Shown: positions 32,675 through 45,696, counted from the first letter of the stretch. The stretch is 64,000 bases of DNA from Sorex araneus (GCF_027595985.1 NC_073311.1:51623292-51687291); one strand, 5' to 3'. A program made the numbers and translations. Notes: a model not told the origin generated them from the letters alone.

Positions 32675-32945
32675 ATCTATCACTATCACTATCATCCCGT
32701 TGATCATCGATGTGCTCGAGCAGGGCAGTAGCATCTCCATTCGTCCTAGCCCTGAGATTTTAGCAGCCTCAATTTACTCGTCCTTTCCAACGGTGCCACA
32801 TTGGAGGATCTTTCAGGGTCAGGGGAATGAGACCCATAATTGTTACTGTGTTTGGCATATGAATATGCCATGGTGAGCTTGCTAGGCTCTCCTATGCAGG
32901 CAGGGAACTCTCAGTAGCTTGCCAGGTTCTCCAAGAGGGAGAACT
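32675..32945 (-). mobile_element. SOR-type SINE with an extra 100-base module, antisense
   Basis: SINE body (ATCATCCCGTTGATCATCG) in which the usual TGTGAGACTTGTT is replaced at about 32741-32840 by a module that starts TCGTCCTAGCCCTGAG and ends GGGGAATGAGACCC. The same module is at 56488-56587 and 60086-60184. Confidence 0.8.
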
Positions 32946-33014
32946 ATGCTATAAGAGCTCATTCACAGCTGCGCACTTCCTGGAGCTTGGTTATGTTATT
33001 AAAAAAATCATCTT

Positions 33015-33162
33015 TTGGGGCTGGAGCAATAGCACAGCAGGTAGGGTGTTTGCCTTGCATGCGGCTGACCCGGGTTCGATTCCCAGAGTCCCATATGGCC
33101 CCTGAGCATCGCCAGGGGTAATTCCTGAGTGCAGAGCCAGGTGTGACCCAAAAAGCCAAAAA
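33015..33162 (+). mobile_element. SOR-type SINE, short form, sense
   Basis: GGGGCTGGAGCAATAGCACA start, B box GGGTTCGATTCC, GACCCAAAAAGCC tail and A's. AAAAAAATCATCTTTT on both sides is a clear target-site duplication. Confidence 0.96.
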
Positions 33163-33164
33163 AA

Positions 33165-34100
33165 AAAATCATCTTTTACCTTATTTTGGGGGCTTGCATG
33201 GAAGTGAGGAAGGAGAGGAGACTTCGAGCCTTCGAGGGGTCTCCCAGCCGCTCAGAGATGCGTCCTTTGCTCTCGGGCTGTTGAGACTTCCTGTGAGGTT
33301 TTAATTCAGGTACTTTAGGGAGCCCGAGCTACATCTCTTTCTACTTCTACTTTCCACTTCTCGTTCTCTGCGGGACTAGACCTAAAACCTCTCAGGAAGT
33401 ATCCGAGTCTATTTTTAGATTCTAGTTTAGGTTCTAATTTTCATAGAGCATTTTGTAATGTCTCTTAACATTTTTTTTTCTATCTAAGTTTTTTAATTGA
33501 ATCACCGTTGGATACAATTTTATTTGGATACACAATTACAAAGTTGTTCATGATTGGGTCTCAGTCATATAATGTTTCAACACAAATCCCTTCACCAATG
33601 TAATAACTTTTATACTTTTAATTATCTCATAGTAACTCAAACAGTTGGTTTAACACAAACTAATCATGTGGTACCTGATTAGTTTGTATTTTAGTATGAT
33701 TTGAATATGTTTTCACAAAGCAATGTCTAGTGACATTTTCAGAGCTTCAATCAATGACTGGTCAGTGAGGTAGGCCAAGAAGATGCTAGAAGGAAAAGAG
33801 TGAGCATGGGATAATGCAATTGTAAATTAATTAAGCTGAAATCACTGGTGTGTGTCATTGAAAAGGGAGTCAGAACTATATACTTGTCTAGGCTTTGAAC
33901 TGACGCTCCTCCCTTTTCCTGGGATATTATCTTAGCTGAGGGGTCATATCTGTTAGCCTGAACCCAGAGATTATTATTTTCCAGGTACCAAAGATTGGGG
34001 TAAAAGAAGAAATATGCAAAAATATGATCAAGGCAAATTCTTACTCTTAAAAAAAATATAATGTGGTAAAACACAAATGGTTCAACAAATCCCTATTGAT
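33165..34100. other. Intergenic, with an L1-tail fragment
   Basis: Bases 33180-33420 are less AT-rich and unclassified. Bases 33475-33605 read like a reversed L1 tail (TTGAATCACCGTTGG, then CTTCACCAATG). No gene was seen. Confidence 0.4.
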
Positions 34101-34109
34101 TGATTGATT

Positions 34110-34278
34110 GATTGCTTTTTGGGTCACACCCAGCAATGCACAGGGGTCACTCCTGGCTCTGCACTCAGGAATGATCCCTGGCAGTGCTCAGGGACCATAT
34201 AGTATGCTGGGAATCGAACCTGGGTCGGCCACGTGCAAGGCAAATGCCCTACCCGCTGTGTTATTGCCCCAGCCGCAT
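34110..34278 (-). mobile_element. SOR-type SINE, short form, antisense
   Basis: It follows a (TGAT)n run. GGTCACACCCAGCAATGC, reversed B box GAATCGAACCTGGG, and TGTTATTGCCCCAGCC. Confidence 0.93.
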
Positions 34279-34869
34279 GATCCCTATTTTTTAAAATCTA
34301 GATTTAGAAATAATGTTATATCCAGGTCCCATTTTCTGAAGTATGGACAGAATGATTATTAAAGGTTTAGTTTCTCATTTTTTATTTGTCTCACGTGTGA
34401 GTTTAGTTAGGGTATTTTCATAATTGTGACTCATTCGTTTGTTTCCAAATAAAATGTCACTGCTGCAAAGAGAAAAGAAAGAAAACTGGGGTGTTTTAGA
34501 GTTTAGTTGTAGGGCTACCCGAAGGAGGGGAAGAAGTCAAAAGAGGGTAAATTTACAGTGAAATCAAACAGAATTTCTAACACTCTGGAAGAATAAGAAA
34601 AACATTATTAGACTATGAGTCTGTCATCTTTGAAGCAGAAACTATTTCTGATGCAAGAAAAGGCAAATTAAAGATCAATTCATTAGAAGATAATCGATTA
34701 ACTGCATGTTGCACTCTGGTCCCCACAGCTCCTGTGGTCAGCTCAGCCAGCACTCAGCCGTTGGTGCCAGAACGTAGATACTTTCGTAACCTAAAAGGGG
34801 AAATTTGCTTTTTCCTTTATGACTTAGCTCAAAATACCTCTGCAGATTCACCTCCTCTGAGTCCCCCCC

Positions 34870-35052
34870 GCTTTTTTTTCTCTTTTGGGTTATACCTGGC
34901 GATGCACAGGGGTTACTCCTGGCTCATGCACTCACTAATGCCAGAATTACTCCTGGCGGTACTGGGGGGACCATATGGGATGCTGGGAATCGAACCCCGG
35001 TTGACTGCGTGCAAGGCTAACCCCTACCCTCTGTGCTATCGCTCCAGCCCCT
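34870..35052 (-). mobile_element. SOR-type SINE, short form, antisense
   Basis: TTATACCTGGCGATGCACAG, with a duplicated CATGCACTCACTAATGCC segment, reversed B box GAATCGAACCCCGG, and GTGCTATCGCTCCAGCCCC. Confidence 0.93.
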
Positions 35053-35059
35053 GAGCCCA

Positions 35060-35810
35060 ATTTTTATATGTAGCCTAAGCATACTTACTCTTTTTGATCA
35101 AGAATATGAGATTTTGGTGCCTTAGAATTTCTTCCTCTAGTGAAAGAAATTGCTCTTTGTATCTTCAGATGAGTCATGCTTTCTGACTAAGTCCTGTATT
35201 TCCAATAGAATCTGCTTTTAGGATGAAGGTTTATAATATGGATCACATTCAGGTACACTCCTTTCTCATGGAGCAACAGGTTCTGCCTGTTCATCTTCAC
35301 TGGGATCCCACAGTAGGACAGAAAATTCAGTTTGATCCATTCTTGGTCGGAGGAGGGGCAGGAGGATTATCCCTTTATAATTCCAGTCCTGTCCCACATC
35401 AAAGGTCCAGGTTTCCTGCCTTCCTTCGGAGAGAGCTTAACATGTTCAGAACCATTGAGAAGCTACACTGTCCACAGGTAATGGAGAAGTGATAGGAAAA
35501 TGTACCCCAAAACAGCTGGGTTATGTCCTACTTCCTGTTCCATCACATCCATAGTTCTCTCTGCCTATTCTCAGGTCTATTCCCACTTTATTTGTTTTCT
35601 GCATTTCCCTACCCCAGTGCCTGGGGGAAAACATATGGTTTAACAAGTGACCCTCAACTACTTCTGCCTTAGAAAAAGCACTTTCTTTGCAGCCATGTTC
35701 CAGGCTGATTGAGACAGATTTTCATGGTTGAGTGAAAAGGAAGTACAAACCAGGAGAACGAGAAAATAAAGAGGTAACAGCCCTAGGCGCTTCCTGTGTT
35801 TGAATGCATC
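35060..35810. other. Intergenic DNA with an unassigned open frame
   Basis: An 89-codon frame (35223-35492) is preceded by an AG and followed by an in-frame CACAG-GTAATG donor-like site. It has no homology I recognise. The remaining sequence shows no feature. Confidence 0.3.
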
Positions 35811-35814
35811 TCTT

Positions 35815-36110
35815 TGTATATGGTATGAGAGAATGATCTAGTTTACTTCTGCACGTGGCCATCCAGGTTTCCTAAAGCCATTTGTTAAAGAGACTTTCCT
35901 TTCTCCATCGTATCTCTTAGCTTCTTTGTTATCAATACATAGCCCATATGCTTGTGAATTTTCTTATGGACTCTCACTTCTATTCCCTTGAGATGTGTAG
36001 TAATGGCATTTGCTTAATCAATCACATCAGAAACATTATTAGGTGAGAAACAAGATCTAATTATTTGGCTTAGATTTATTTTCCCCAGTTATTCCACCTT
36101 ATTTATTCAA
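35815..36110 (-). mobile_element. L1 ORF2 fragment, antisense
   Basis: GGCCATCCAGGTTTCC, GCCATTTGTTAAAGAGAC and CCATCGTATCTCTTAGC follow the order of reversed L1 ORF2. The reading frame is broken. Confidence 0.65.
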
Positions 36111-36514
36111 ACATCCTCAGTTCTAACCAAATTTTATTTTATTTGTTGGTTTTGGGGCCACACCCAGAGATGCTCAGAGGTTACTTCTAGCTCTGCTCTC
36201 AGGAATCACTCCTGGCAGTGCTTGGTGGACTATACAGTGTGCTTTTTTGTATTGCTTGTTATGAATAATCTGCTGAAAAATTATTCAAAAAAGTTACTTT
36301 AGAGTTAGGTGTGTGAGGATTGTTGTATCTCACTCTGGAGATATTAAGCTCTTGTATAAGAGATTATTAACATGTTGGTGAAAGTTGAGTCTGTGTGCTA
36401 ACATATACTTTTTTGATTGAGATTAGTTGCCTTCTACTTTACACCTCATCAAATGCATATTCCACTTTTAAAAACTGAGCTCTGGCTATTACAGTAAGTT
36501 ATTTACATTTCCAG

Positions 36515-36800
36515 AATAGAGCAGAGGATGGACATTATGTAATGATCAAGGGATCAATTTATTAAGAAGGTATGACACTTGTTAATGCATAAAAACTAAC
36601 GTAGGATGTGCATTGGAGCATAAAACAAATATGAACAGACAGAGGGGAAAAAACAGTCAGAAACACAGTCACAATGGGAGACCTGCTAGGGCCTTGCAGA
36701 GCAGTTTTAAAGAGGCAGGAGTGACACGAAGTAATCAACAAAATCTTAACTTGATCTGAGCACATCAGAGTGCTGAGGTTACAAGCAACCAAGTCGAGTG
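36515..36800 (+). mobile_element. L1 ORF2 fragment, sense
   Basis: ATGATCAAGGGATCAATTTA, GCATAAAACAAATATGAACA and CACAATGGGAGACCTGC follow the L1 ORF2 endonuclease-to-RT order. The frame is interrupted. Confidence 0.65.
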
Positions 36801-36934
36801 ATGTCCAAAGGGGGCAGGTGCACCTCTGAGGTGAGCTGGGAACCACAAGTGGTTTCACTTCTGACAGAAAAGGAAGAGTGGGTGCTATCGAGTTGATAAG
36901 ACAGAGATAGTGGAAAATTTGAACACACTCTTTT

Positions 36935-37105
36935 ATTTGTTGGGGGCGGGGGTGGCAAACCCAGTGGTATTCAGGGCTTCCTCATGGTTCTGCGCTCAGG
37001 GATCACTTCTGTTGGTGCTCACAGTGGGTGCCAGGGATCGACCGTGGGTAGGCTGCATGCAAGCCCTGCCTGCCCTACCAGCTCTTCAGCCGCCAACACA
37101 GTGAA
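36935..37105 (-). mobile_element. Old SINE, antisense
   Basis: CTCAGGGATCACTTCTG, GGGATCGACCGTGGG (reversed B box) and TGCATGCAAGCCCTGCC. Diverged from the young copies. Confidence 0.65.
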
Positions 37106-37666
37106 AGGCTCGGTGTACATTGTCAGGGCACTGTGAAGCCTCAACCTCTGAGCTGCAGGACAGGTCAGAAGACTGGGAGGCGGAGAGGTGGGTGGGGACT
37201 CCCTTAGTGATACGGAGATGTGAAACCTCAACAGTTTCCTATTCATTTCTCACTTGACCAAAGCTTCGAGAGGGAGAAACCAGGGCACCCCCTGCTCCCA
37301 GGAACCAGAAAACCCTTAAAACGTTCGGGCCAAGGTCATACAAATATTTCTTCTCTTGGGGAAGGGATGCATATACCTCTTTCTTTTGATTTGTGAGAAC
37401 TACAGTGAGTCCAGGACAGGGAAGAAGCACCGCTTTCTTGTAGCTGGGGAAACACAGACCACTCTTGCACGTAACCACAAGCCCCACAGCAAGAAGCAGA
37501 CGGCAACAGAGCTGCAGGAAGCCCCGACATCAGTGATCCCAGACCTGTTATTGGGGAAAGAATAGAATAAATAGAGGCTCAACCCTCTGGCGCCAAAGAC
37601 AAAGATCTCATACTGGTATACGGCCTGGTTCTGCCATGCAGGTAGAAAGCAATTCTATTTACTGGG

Positions 37667-37720
<54 letters not shown>

Positions 37721-38660
37721 ACACTATAGGGAAAAACCTGACACTGAGGCGGAGTTACTCTTTCAAGGGGAAGGCACACAGGACATGACCAAGATTGAAG
37801 GTAACCAACAGGCCCAAGAATTTCTTGCTCCCACATTAAAAAAAACTTATTTTCTTTTACGATATAGAGACAAATGCATATTCATGACAGATTTTAACTT
37901 GTTTCTGTTTCTGTTAAAACTCTATGCTCGAAAATATAATTTGAACGACTTGTTCTTGCCAGATCCTGAAGAATCTGAGACTGTTGTCTTCTTGGGAAAG
38001 AAGAGAGAAACCAACAAAAACCTTTTCTGTAGGTTCACAGAAAAGGGGTGTCTTCATTACTGACTTGATGATTTGCTATTGTGACAATTCAGTAATTAAC
38101 ACTTCTTTTCCTATCCCATAAATACTTGTGAAATTTTGGTCGAATTTGAAATGCACCATTGGCATCGTTGTTTTTCTTATATGCATGATGGTAAAATAAA
38201 AGCTGTTACTCTTCAAGAAAAAAAAAAGAGTTTTCTTGCTCCCCATACTCTTCCATTTCACATAACAAACTCGTGGCACTGCCTTAGCAGAGCCAAGAGT
38301 CTGGGACTAAACCCCTTTCTGCATCTAAGAGGACAAGGCCAGCTTGTACAAATTCTACCATGGAAGAAAACCTCTCAGAAGAAAACTTCCTCCCCAGACC
38401 TCACACTTGGTGCTAAGCAGCAGCTGCACATCTCAGCTAGTGTGTGCTGAGGATAACCACAGGAACAGCGATGCTCACCCGATGCAGAGCTCACATTACT
38501 GAGGAGCCTGACCGGAGAAGTGTCTGTTTGCAGCTAGACATACAGCGCTGTTTGCAGGATGCTACCCATATACGTGCAAGAGACCAGGACGCCTGTAGAA
38601 TGAGTGAATGACTAGAATTAGCTTAGACCTGTTCAAGGAATTGGAATAAACTGTAGGAAA
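37105..38660. other. Intergenic DNA with (CA)n and a possible retrocopy
   Basis: The (CA)n run is at 37668-37719. Bases about 37850-38228 end in AATAAAAGCTGTTACTC followed by about ten A's, as expected for a retrocopy of some transcript. The parent is unknown and the frames are short. Confidence 0.35.
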
Positions 38661-38669
38661 ACTTGAATA

Positions 38670-38850
38670 ACATCTTTTTTTTTCTTTTTGGGTCACACCC
38701 GGTGATGCACAGGGGTTACTCCTGGCTCTGCACTCATGAGTTACTCCTGGCGGTGCTCAGGGGACCATATGGGATGCTGGGATTCAAATCTGGGTCCGCT
38801 AAGTGCAAGGCAAACGTCCTACACACGGTGCTATCACTCCAGCCCCAGAA
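38670..38850 (-). mobile_element. SOR-type SINE, short form, antisense
   Basis: GGGTCACACCCGGTGATGC, GATTCAAATCTGGG and GTGCTATCACTCCAGCCCC. GAATAACATCTT on both sides is the target-site duplication. Confidence 0.95.
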
Positions 38851-38984
38851 TAACATCTTAATGTGTCAAAGAGCGAGTAGAAAACTAGGACACCTCACAC
38901 AAACATATGAGAGAACCTTTATTGGGAACAGAAAGAAGGTCTGAGGCTTGTTTTCTTTGTTATCTTAAAATTTAAGGCCGGTGA

Positions 38985-41165
38985 GTTTTTTTTTTAATTG
39001 AATCACTGTGAGATAGTTGCAAACTTTCATGATTAAGTTTCAGTCATACAATGACCGAGCACCCATCCCTCCACCAGTGCGCATTTTCCACCACCAATGT
39101 CTCCAGTATCTGTCCCGCCACCCCCACCCATCCCACCCCCTGTCTCTGCGGCAGCCACCTTCCTTCTTACTCTCTCTCTATTTTTGGGCATGACGGTTTG
39201 CAATACAGATACTAAGAGGTCATCATGTTCCGTTCTTAGTCTGCTTTCAGTGCACATCTCCCATCCTGAGTGATCTCTCCAACCGTCATTTACTTAGTGG
39301 TCCCATCTCCATCCCAACTGCCTTTCCCCCCAGCACGTGAGGCCAAAGAGCCATGAGTTTTAAAGTTGTTGATAGTTAAGTTTAGACATATGTTGTTTCA
39401 ACACCAATCCCACCACCAGCATCAGCTTCCAGTGTTCCCATGCTCCGTCCTGCCCCTCCTCCCATGCCTACCACCTCCTGCCACCTTGATAGACACATTA
39501 TAAAGTTCAGTGGTTGCAGTTTAGATCTCATGTTTTCAGTATTGTTGACTCTGAGCTTTGAATATGCAGCTACGACACTCTCCCACATCATTGGTATGAC
39601 CAAACCCACGACCCACCTTTCTCATCATCTTCCTTCCCCTTTTTGATTTCTGTCCTTCTGTCATTCTTCCTTCCCCACTTTATTTTTTTCTTCCTCTCTC
39701 TCCTTCTCCTCCCTATTACCTGGGGTCAAGGGTGATCTAGGCATCGCCCCTTAACAGTAATTTCCTCATCCGGTTATTCTATTTACCACAGATAAGTGAG
39801 ATTATCCTATGTTTCTTTCTTCCCGCTTACTTCACTAAATAAGGTATCTTTCAGTTCCAACCAGATAGCAGCAGATTGCATGATTTTATTATTTCTTGCA
39901 GCTGCATAGTATTCCATTATGTATATATTACATCTTCACACTATTCATCTGTCATTGGACATGTAGGTTGATTTAATATCTTGACTATTGTTCTAAGTGC
40001 AGCAATGAATAATGGTGTTCATCTGTCCTTTTGAACACTTTTTTTGTTGTTGTTGCTATTCTGGGGATAAATGCCCACAAGTGAAATTGCTGGGTCATAT
40101 TTCAGCTCAATTCTAAGTTTACTGAGAACTCCCCATACTGTTTTCCATAGGGGTTGAACCGGACAATATTCCAATATTCCAACCAGCAATGGCTGAGAGT
40201 TCCTTTTTCACCACACCCACAAACACAAATTGTTTCCACTATTTTTGATGTGTGCCATTCTCACAGGTGCAAGATGATATCTCCTTGTCTTGATTTGGAT
40301 TTCCCTAATGATAAATGATGCAGAACATTTTTTCAAGTGTCTACTAGCCATCTGCCTGTCTTCTGAGAAGTGTCTGTTCATTTCCACTCCCTTTTTAAAA
40401 TATGATTTTAAAATAAGGTTTTGGGTTGATCTTTGTGAGTACTTTGGTATTCTGGATATCAACCTTTTATCAATATGTTTAATGCAAATATTTACCCTCC
40501 CAACCCCATTAAATTAGCTGTCCCAGTTTAGCCTTTTTTCCCCTACCTTTGTCACGAAGAAACTCTTTAATTTGATGTGCCCTATTTTAATTTTGATTCT
40601 GTTGCCTTTGCCAGTGGTTTTATATCACTGAAGACACCTTCGAGGTCCAAATCTTGGAGTATTCTACCTATATTTTCCTCAACATACTTTCTAGTAGTTG
40701 GTCAGATCTCAAGGTCTATAATCCATTTTGAATTGACATTTGTGTAAGGTCTTAGATATGAATCCAGTTTTAATGTTTTACATATGACTATCCAGTTTCT
40801 CCAGCACTGTTTGTTGAAGAGGCTATCTTTACTCCATTTCATGTTCTCAGCTGCTGTATCATAAATTAACTGCCCATGTGTATGAGGTTTTGTTCTTGGG
40901 TATTTGATTCTGACCCTTTGATCAGAGATGCTCTCTTTATTCCAGTATCATGTCGTATCATGCTGTATAGAATCAATATACAGCTCTAAATTGGTAATGT
41001 ACACCAAATTTCTTATTATTTTCAGTATAATTTTGGTTATTTTGATTCCTTACCAACTTTATTATTGACTTTTCTAGGTCCTTGAAGAATCTCATCTGAA
41101 TTTGGATGGGGATTGCATTTAATCTATATAATAGCTCAGCTAAGATAGTCATTTTAACAATCTAT
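38985..41165 (-). mobile_element. Two L1 3' regions, antisense
   Basis: A first reversed tail is at 38985-39345 (TTGAATCACTGTGAG, CCATCCCTCCACCAGTGC). A second begins near 39365 (TTTCAACACCAATCCCACC) and continues into reversed ORF2: GCAGCTGCATAGTATTCC near 39899, CCAGCACTGTTTGTTGAAG near 40802. Frames are broken throughout. Confidence 0.85.
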
Positions 41166-41169
41166 TAAA

Positions 41170-41730
41170 AAAACATTTAAGCACTGTGGTTTACAAAGTT
41201 GTTCATCATATAGTTGTTTCCAGTATTCAGTGTTCCAACACAAGTCCCACCGCCAGTGTGATCTTCTCTTCACCATTGTCCCAGTCTTCCCTACCGCGCC
41301 CCCCACAAGCCTGCCCCTTGGCAGACACAAAATAATTCATTTAATATTGTTTGTTACAATAAAATGGTAAGTGGGATTATCAAAAATAGTTCAGTAAAAG
41401 AATGCAGTGCACTGTACTGTCGCACTATTATCCAGTTGTTCATCGATTTGCTCGAGCAGGCACCAGTAACATCTCCATTGTGAGACTTGTTGTTACTGTT
41501 TTTGGCACATTGAATACACCATGGGGAGCTTGCCAGGCTTTGCCGTGCAGGCGGAATACTCTTGGTAGCTTGCCGGGGTTTCTGAGAGGGACAGAGGAAT
41601 CAAACCTGGGTTGGCCGCTGAGAGGCCGCGGGCACGTGCTTTGTGAAAATTGTTACATGTCACAGTGGTGTTGTTAAAGTCATCAAGGATTTAATGAGCT
41701 GTTTGTTGCTATGTGAGCCTGAAGTGCTAT
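41170..41730 (-). mobile_element. L1-associated fragment with nested SINE
   Basis: A reversed tail (GTTCCAACACAAGTCCC) near 41230 is split by a long-form SINE at about 41405-41620 (GAGACTTGTTGTTACTG, GAATCAAACCTGGG). The right-hand part (GAGCTGTTTGTTGCTA) matches 23730-23760. Confidence 0.65.
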
Positions 41731-41734
41731 TGTG

Positions 41735-42850
41735 AATGATGCCCTATCAGTAACAGGATGTAAGCCAGGGTGACTAAAAGGACGAGAAAGAGAGCCTGCC
41801 ATGGAGGCCGGCTGGCACATGGGAGGGAAACAGGGGACATTGATAGAAGGAAGTGGGCACTGCTCAAGGAATTGGTGTTGGGACATTGTACACCCAAGGC
41901 TCCATCATGAATAACTTTGTAGCTTGGAAATTCATTGAGACTTAATAAATTAAAAAAAATCCCATAGTAAAGCAGAATGAAAATATAAATACTGAAAATA
42001 GAAACTACATATTATCCAGCTAATCAATCTACTTCAAGACATTTACCAGAAAAATACAGTAATTTCAAGAGAAATGTACTCAAATTATTGGAGTATTATT
42101 TACAATAGCCAAGAGCTGAAAACAGGTTAGTGCCTTTTATCTGTCAAATAAATACAGAAGTTTTGGTTTATGTCCATAATGAAATACTACTCAGCTACAG
42201 GACATACATAAAGTCATATATATTTGCAAAAGCATGCATGTATGGGCCTCAAGGGTTTTGGTGAAATAAATCCCGCGAAGGCAGACACTATTTTTGTGGG
42301 AACCAAATGAATGAAGTAAATACAACAAAAATAAACTTTATATTTTGAGACCAACTAGTGGTTAGCAGAATGTTAGGGAGGCTGGAATAGCTAAATTGGA
42401 ACAAAGAAGACAAAAGTATGATGAAGGAAAGAACTGAAGTTGTAGTGATTGCTCCATACATACACACTCTTCAGTGACACACATGTAAAACTTACCTAAC
42501 ATTATAATGTAATGTTATTTATAAAAATCATTAAGTCAATATTACAAAAGGAAAAAACCAATATCTGCATTTTAACAAAAGTATTTCTACATAGAAGATT
42601 TTTAGAATAAATTTATTATTAAAAATTTCATTTTGGGGGGAATGCCCTGCCACAGAGGCAGGGTGGGGTGAAGGGGACAGGGTGGGGGTGGTGGGAGGGA
42701 TGCTGGGACCACTGGTGGTGGAAAATGGGCACTGGTGGAGGGATGGACACTCGATCATTGTATGACTGAAACGTAACCATGAAAACCTGTGAGTCTGTAA
42801 CTTTGTCTCACGGTGATTCACTAATAAAATAAAAGTAAATAAAAAAATTT
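41735..42850 (+). mobile_element. L1 3' ends, sense, two copies
   Basis: One tail ends near 41955 (CATTGAGACTTAATAAATT). A second runs from about 42060 (ATTTACAATAGCCAAGA, TAATGAAATACTACTCAGC) to CGGTGATTCACTAATAAAAT near 42830. Neither has an intact frame. Confidence 0.75.
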
Positions 42851-43389
42851 CATTTTTTATGTCAGAAATACACTCTATGCAATCAATTTGGTTCTAGTCA
42901 ATCAAGTGAATAAAGCACAGGTAAACCTGTGAAGAGAGTTCTGGAGATTCTCAAATGTGCAATGATTATTTATGAGGTCATAAAATCATTTTGCTCTAGG
43001 AATAATGGTGGAAGGAATCTCTTAAGTATGGAAAGTTCTCTGAAAAGACTTTATTGGTATAGTTCACACAAGAATTTTAATTATCATTACATACAATTCA
43101 AAGTACCAGAGCTCTAGGGGCACTTTATTGATTTTTTTAAAACCATTTTTATTGAGGTGCTGGAGTTATAATATTGTTAGTCATACTATTCATTCACATA
43201 ATTTCAACACTACACCCATCTGTAGATAGCCTTTTCCTTTCACCAGAGTTTGTGGACCCTTTAGAGTCATAGATTTATACAGATAATATGAAAAAACAAA
43301 TTGCATTTGTTCCTATGCAAAGCTACTTCTGGGGTTGAATGGTCATGTAGCTTCTCATTGAATCATAAATAGTAATTCTTTATTTTTCT

Positions 43390-43648
43390 TTAGTGATAGC
43401 ACAGAGAGTAGGGCATTTTCCTTACATGCACGCGACCCGGGTTACAGGTTTGATTCTTCCATCTCTCTGGGAGAGCCCAGCAAGCTACCGAGAGTATCCT
43501 GCCCTCTCGGCAGGGCCTGGAAAGCTACCCGTGACGTATTCAATATGCTAAAAACAGTCACAACAAGTCTCATAATGGAGACGTTATTGGTGCCTGATCG
43601 AGCAGATTGATGAACAGCGGGACGACAGTGCTACAGTGCAGTGAAGTT
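43390..43648 (+). mobile_element. SOR-type SINE, long form, sense
   Basis: AGTGATAGCACAGAGAGTAG, a B-box region with a small insertion (GGGTTACAGGTTTGATTC), GAGAGTATCCTGCC, and GACGACAGTGCTACAGTG. Preceded near 43130-43230 by a reversed L1-tail fragment. Confidence 0.88.
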
Positions 43649-43654
43649 TAACAA

Positions 43655-44165
43655 GCACCAGTTGGTGCTGAGGGTTTACCCTTGGCTCTGGCTCAGAGAT
43701 CACTCCTGGTGGGCTCAGGACCACAGATGGTTCCAGAAATCAAGCCCAGGTCAAGTGTGTGAAGGCAAGTGTGTAAGCTGCTCTACTATTTTTTCCAGCC
43801 CAAACAAATAGCAGTTGCTTGTTTGTTTGGGGGCCACACCTGGCAGTGCTCAGGGATTACACCTGGCTCTCCTCAGGGATCACTCCTGGAGTGCTTGGGG
43901 GACCATACGGGGTGCTGAGGATTGAACCCAGGTAGGCTGTGTGCAAGGCAAGAGGCGAATCCACTGTCTATCGCTCTGACTCCACAAATAGTAACTTATA
44001 AGGTGCTATAATAGGACCAGAGAGACAGGTCAACCAGACGAGCACTGCTTTGCGTTTTTGGAGGACTGGCTTTGACTCCTGATATTGCATGGTTTCCCAC
44101 ATGCTAGGTGACCCCTGAGCACAGAGCCATGGGAACCCCCTTAGCATCTCTAAATGGAGTGTTCC
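43655..44165. mobile_element. Three old SINE fragments
   Basis: 43660-43800 antisense, 43815-43985 antisense (GGGCCACACCTGGCAGTGC, GATTGAACCCAGGTAGG) and 44020-44165 sense (GAGACAGGTCAACC, GACCCCTGAGCACAGAG). Confidence 0.65.
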
Positions 44166-44199
44166 CCACCCACTCAAATTGCTGTGACAGTTGTGGCTA

Positions 44200-45690
44200 C
44201 AAGTTGTGGAACAGGTGATTTTGACTTTGATGTTTAAAATAACTCCATTCAAAACCATTAAGTGTTTAAAGAAATTATTAATTTCTTTGTTTTGCAATTA
44301 AAGAAGAACACAGAAAGAAGTAGAAAACTGCTATGATTAAATCCAACCAACCTCATATGCATTTATGTTATGTAGAATAAAAGTAATTTTGGTATCTTGA
44401 AGTAGTAAAAGACAGAGGCTGTTTATGTGCATTTTGACATTTATCTATTTTTACCACAGGCATGTATTTATAGAACCAATGAGGATTCGCCATCATTCTA
44501 ATACAAGATACACTGTATAAATCATGCAAATCTAAGAGCATGATTATATCCTTTAACTTCTGTAATTTTGACAACTGTGTTTAACTTTTGAATCTCATGA
44601 CACTCTGAGATGATATTATTCTGAGTCCTCTGGTAACTGCTAAAGCGCAGATGTGAATTGATGTCTTGCCTATAAATCGAGCATTTTAATTGTCTGTAAT
44701 TCTGATGCAGGATGTGGGAGTAGATGAGATTCAGTCAGCAGTGGAAACTTTCTGTGTGGGAATGGTGCGTGCCATGTAGTCATTGGCTCACGTATCACTG
44801 TGTCTCTAGGGTCTCGTCATCACAATCTAGTTCCTCCTGGTCTCAGAGATCCAAGCCAGCACATTCTTGCAGTGATTCTGCCCAAGGTTGCGCTGCAGCT
44901 GGAGAAATCTGAAGGCGTGCACACAGGTACTTCATTATGAATATGTTTCCAAAGTCTCTGTTCTTAGACAAGGAGAAATAAGACAGAATTTGCTCTGGGG
45001 AAGATATTTAGAATGCTGAGGACTTTGGATTGTTGCGGAAAAAGAACTGACTGTGGGAATCAAGGTTAGTACATTTAATGGTTACTCTAATTCACAGGTA
45101 AATTTAGGAATATATCAGAATGCAAGTAGGCCAAAATGTTTAACTAAGAATATTATGAATTTTGAAATCCTCAGATTTTGGGTGACTAATTTTTAACACA
45201 AAATAAATGTTTCTTTTTTCTTACCTCTATAATGCTCCCTTATACTTAGTATTGGCTTATCTAAAGTTTTAAATACCATCATCAAAAGCTTACTTTTCTA
45301 TCACATAAGTGCAGCTTTATAGTTATAATTATTTTCTTATTATACAAATATTTAATTACAATGATTAAATAAAAGTCAATCAGCTACTTCAAGTAAGGTT
45401 TATCTTAAACTCTGGCACTATGGTAGAGAAACCATTTATTGAAAAACAAATGGCAGTTTATCATTATTTGATAAAATAGACTTTCCTGAAATTAAAAAGT
45501 CAATGGTTCAATGTTAAGATTTATTTCAGAATCCAATATTAAAATCTATGAGGTTTCATGGTTATCTGGTTCTTTCTACAAAATCAAAAAATAACATTTT
45601 AAAGAGATTTTTTTTCTCTTTAATTGATATTTACAGTAATTCTAGAGGAAGAGTATTATTATGTACACTTTGTAAAAGCATAAAATTTTG
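44200..45690. other. Intergenic DNA upstream of the plus-strand KLR gene
   Basis: No repeat dominates. Bases about 44710-44925 are less AT-rich and end GCACACAG before GTACTTC, a donor-like site. A 5' UTR exon of the downstream KLR gene could lie here, but nothing proves it. Confidence 0.3.
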
Positions 45691-45696
45691 CTTCTT

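Noticed and set aside
35223-35492. 89-codon frame bounded by AG and a donor-like site
   Set aside because: I recognise no homology or family motif, there is no matching neighbouring exon, and frames of this length arise by chance at this spacing. It is left as an unassigned frame.
44724-44912. Possible 5' UTR exon or promoter of the plus-strand KLR gene
   Set aside because: Only a donor-like GTACTT and lower AT content support it. No TATA or conserved promoter motif is visible, so no feature is claimed.
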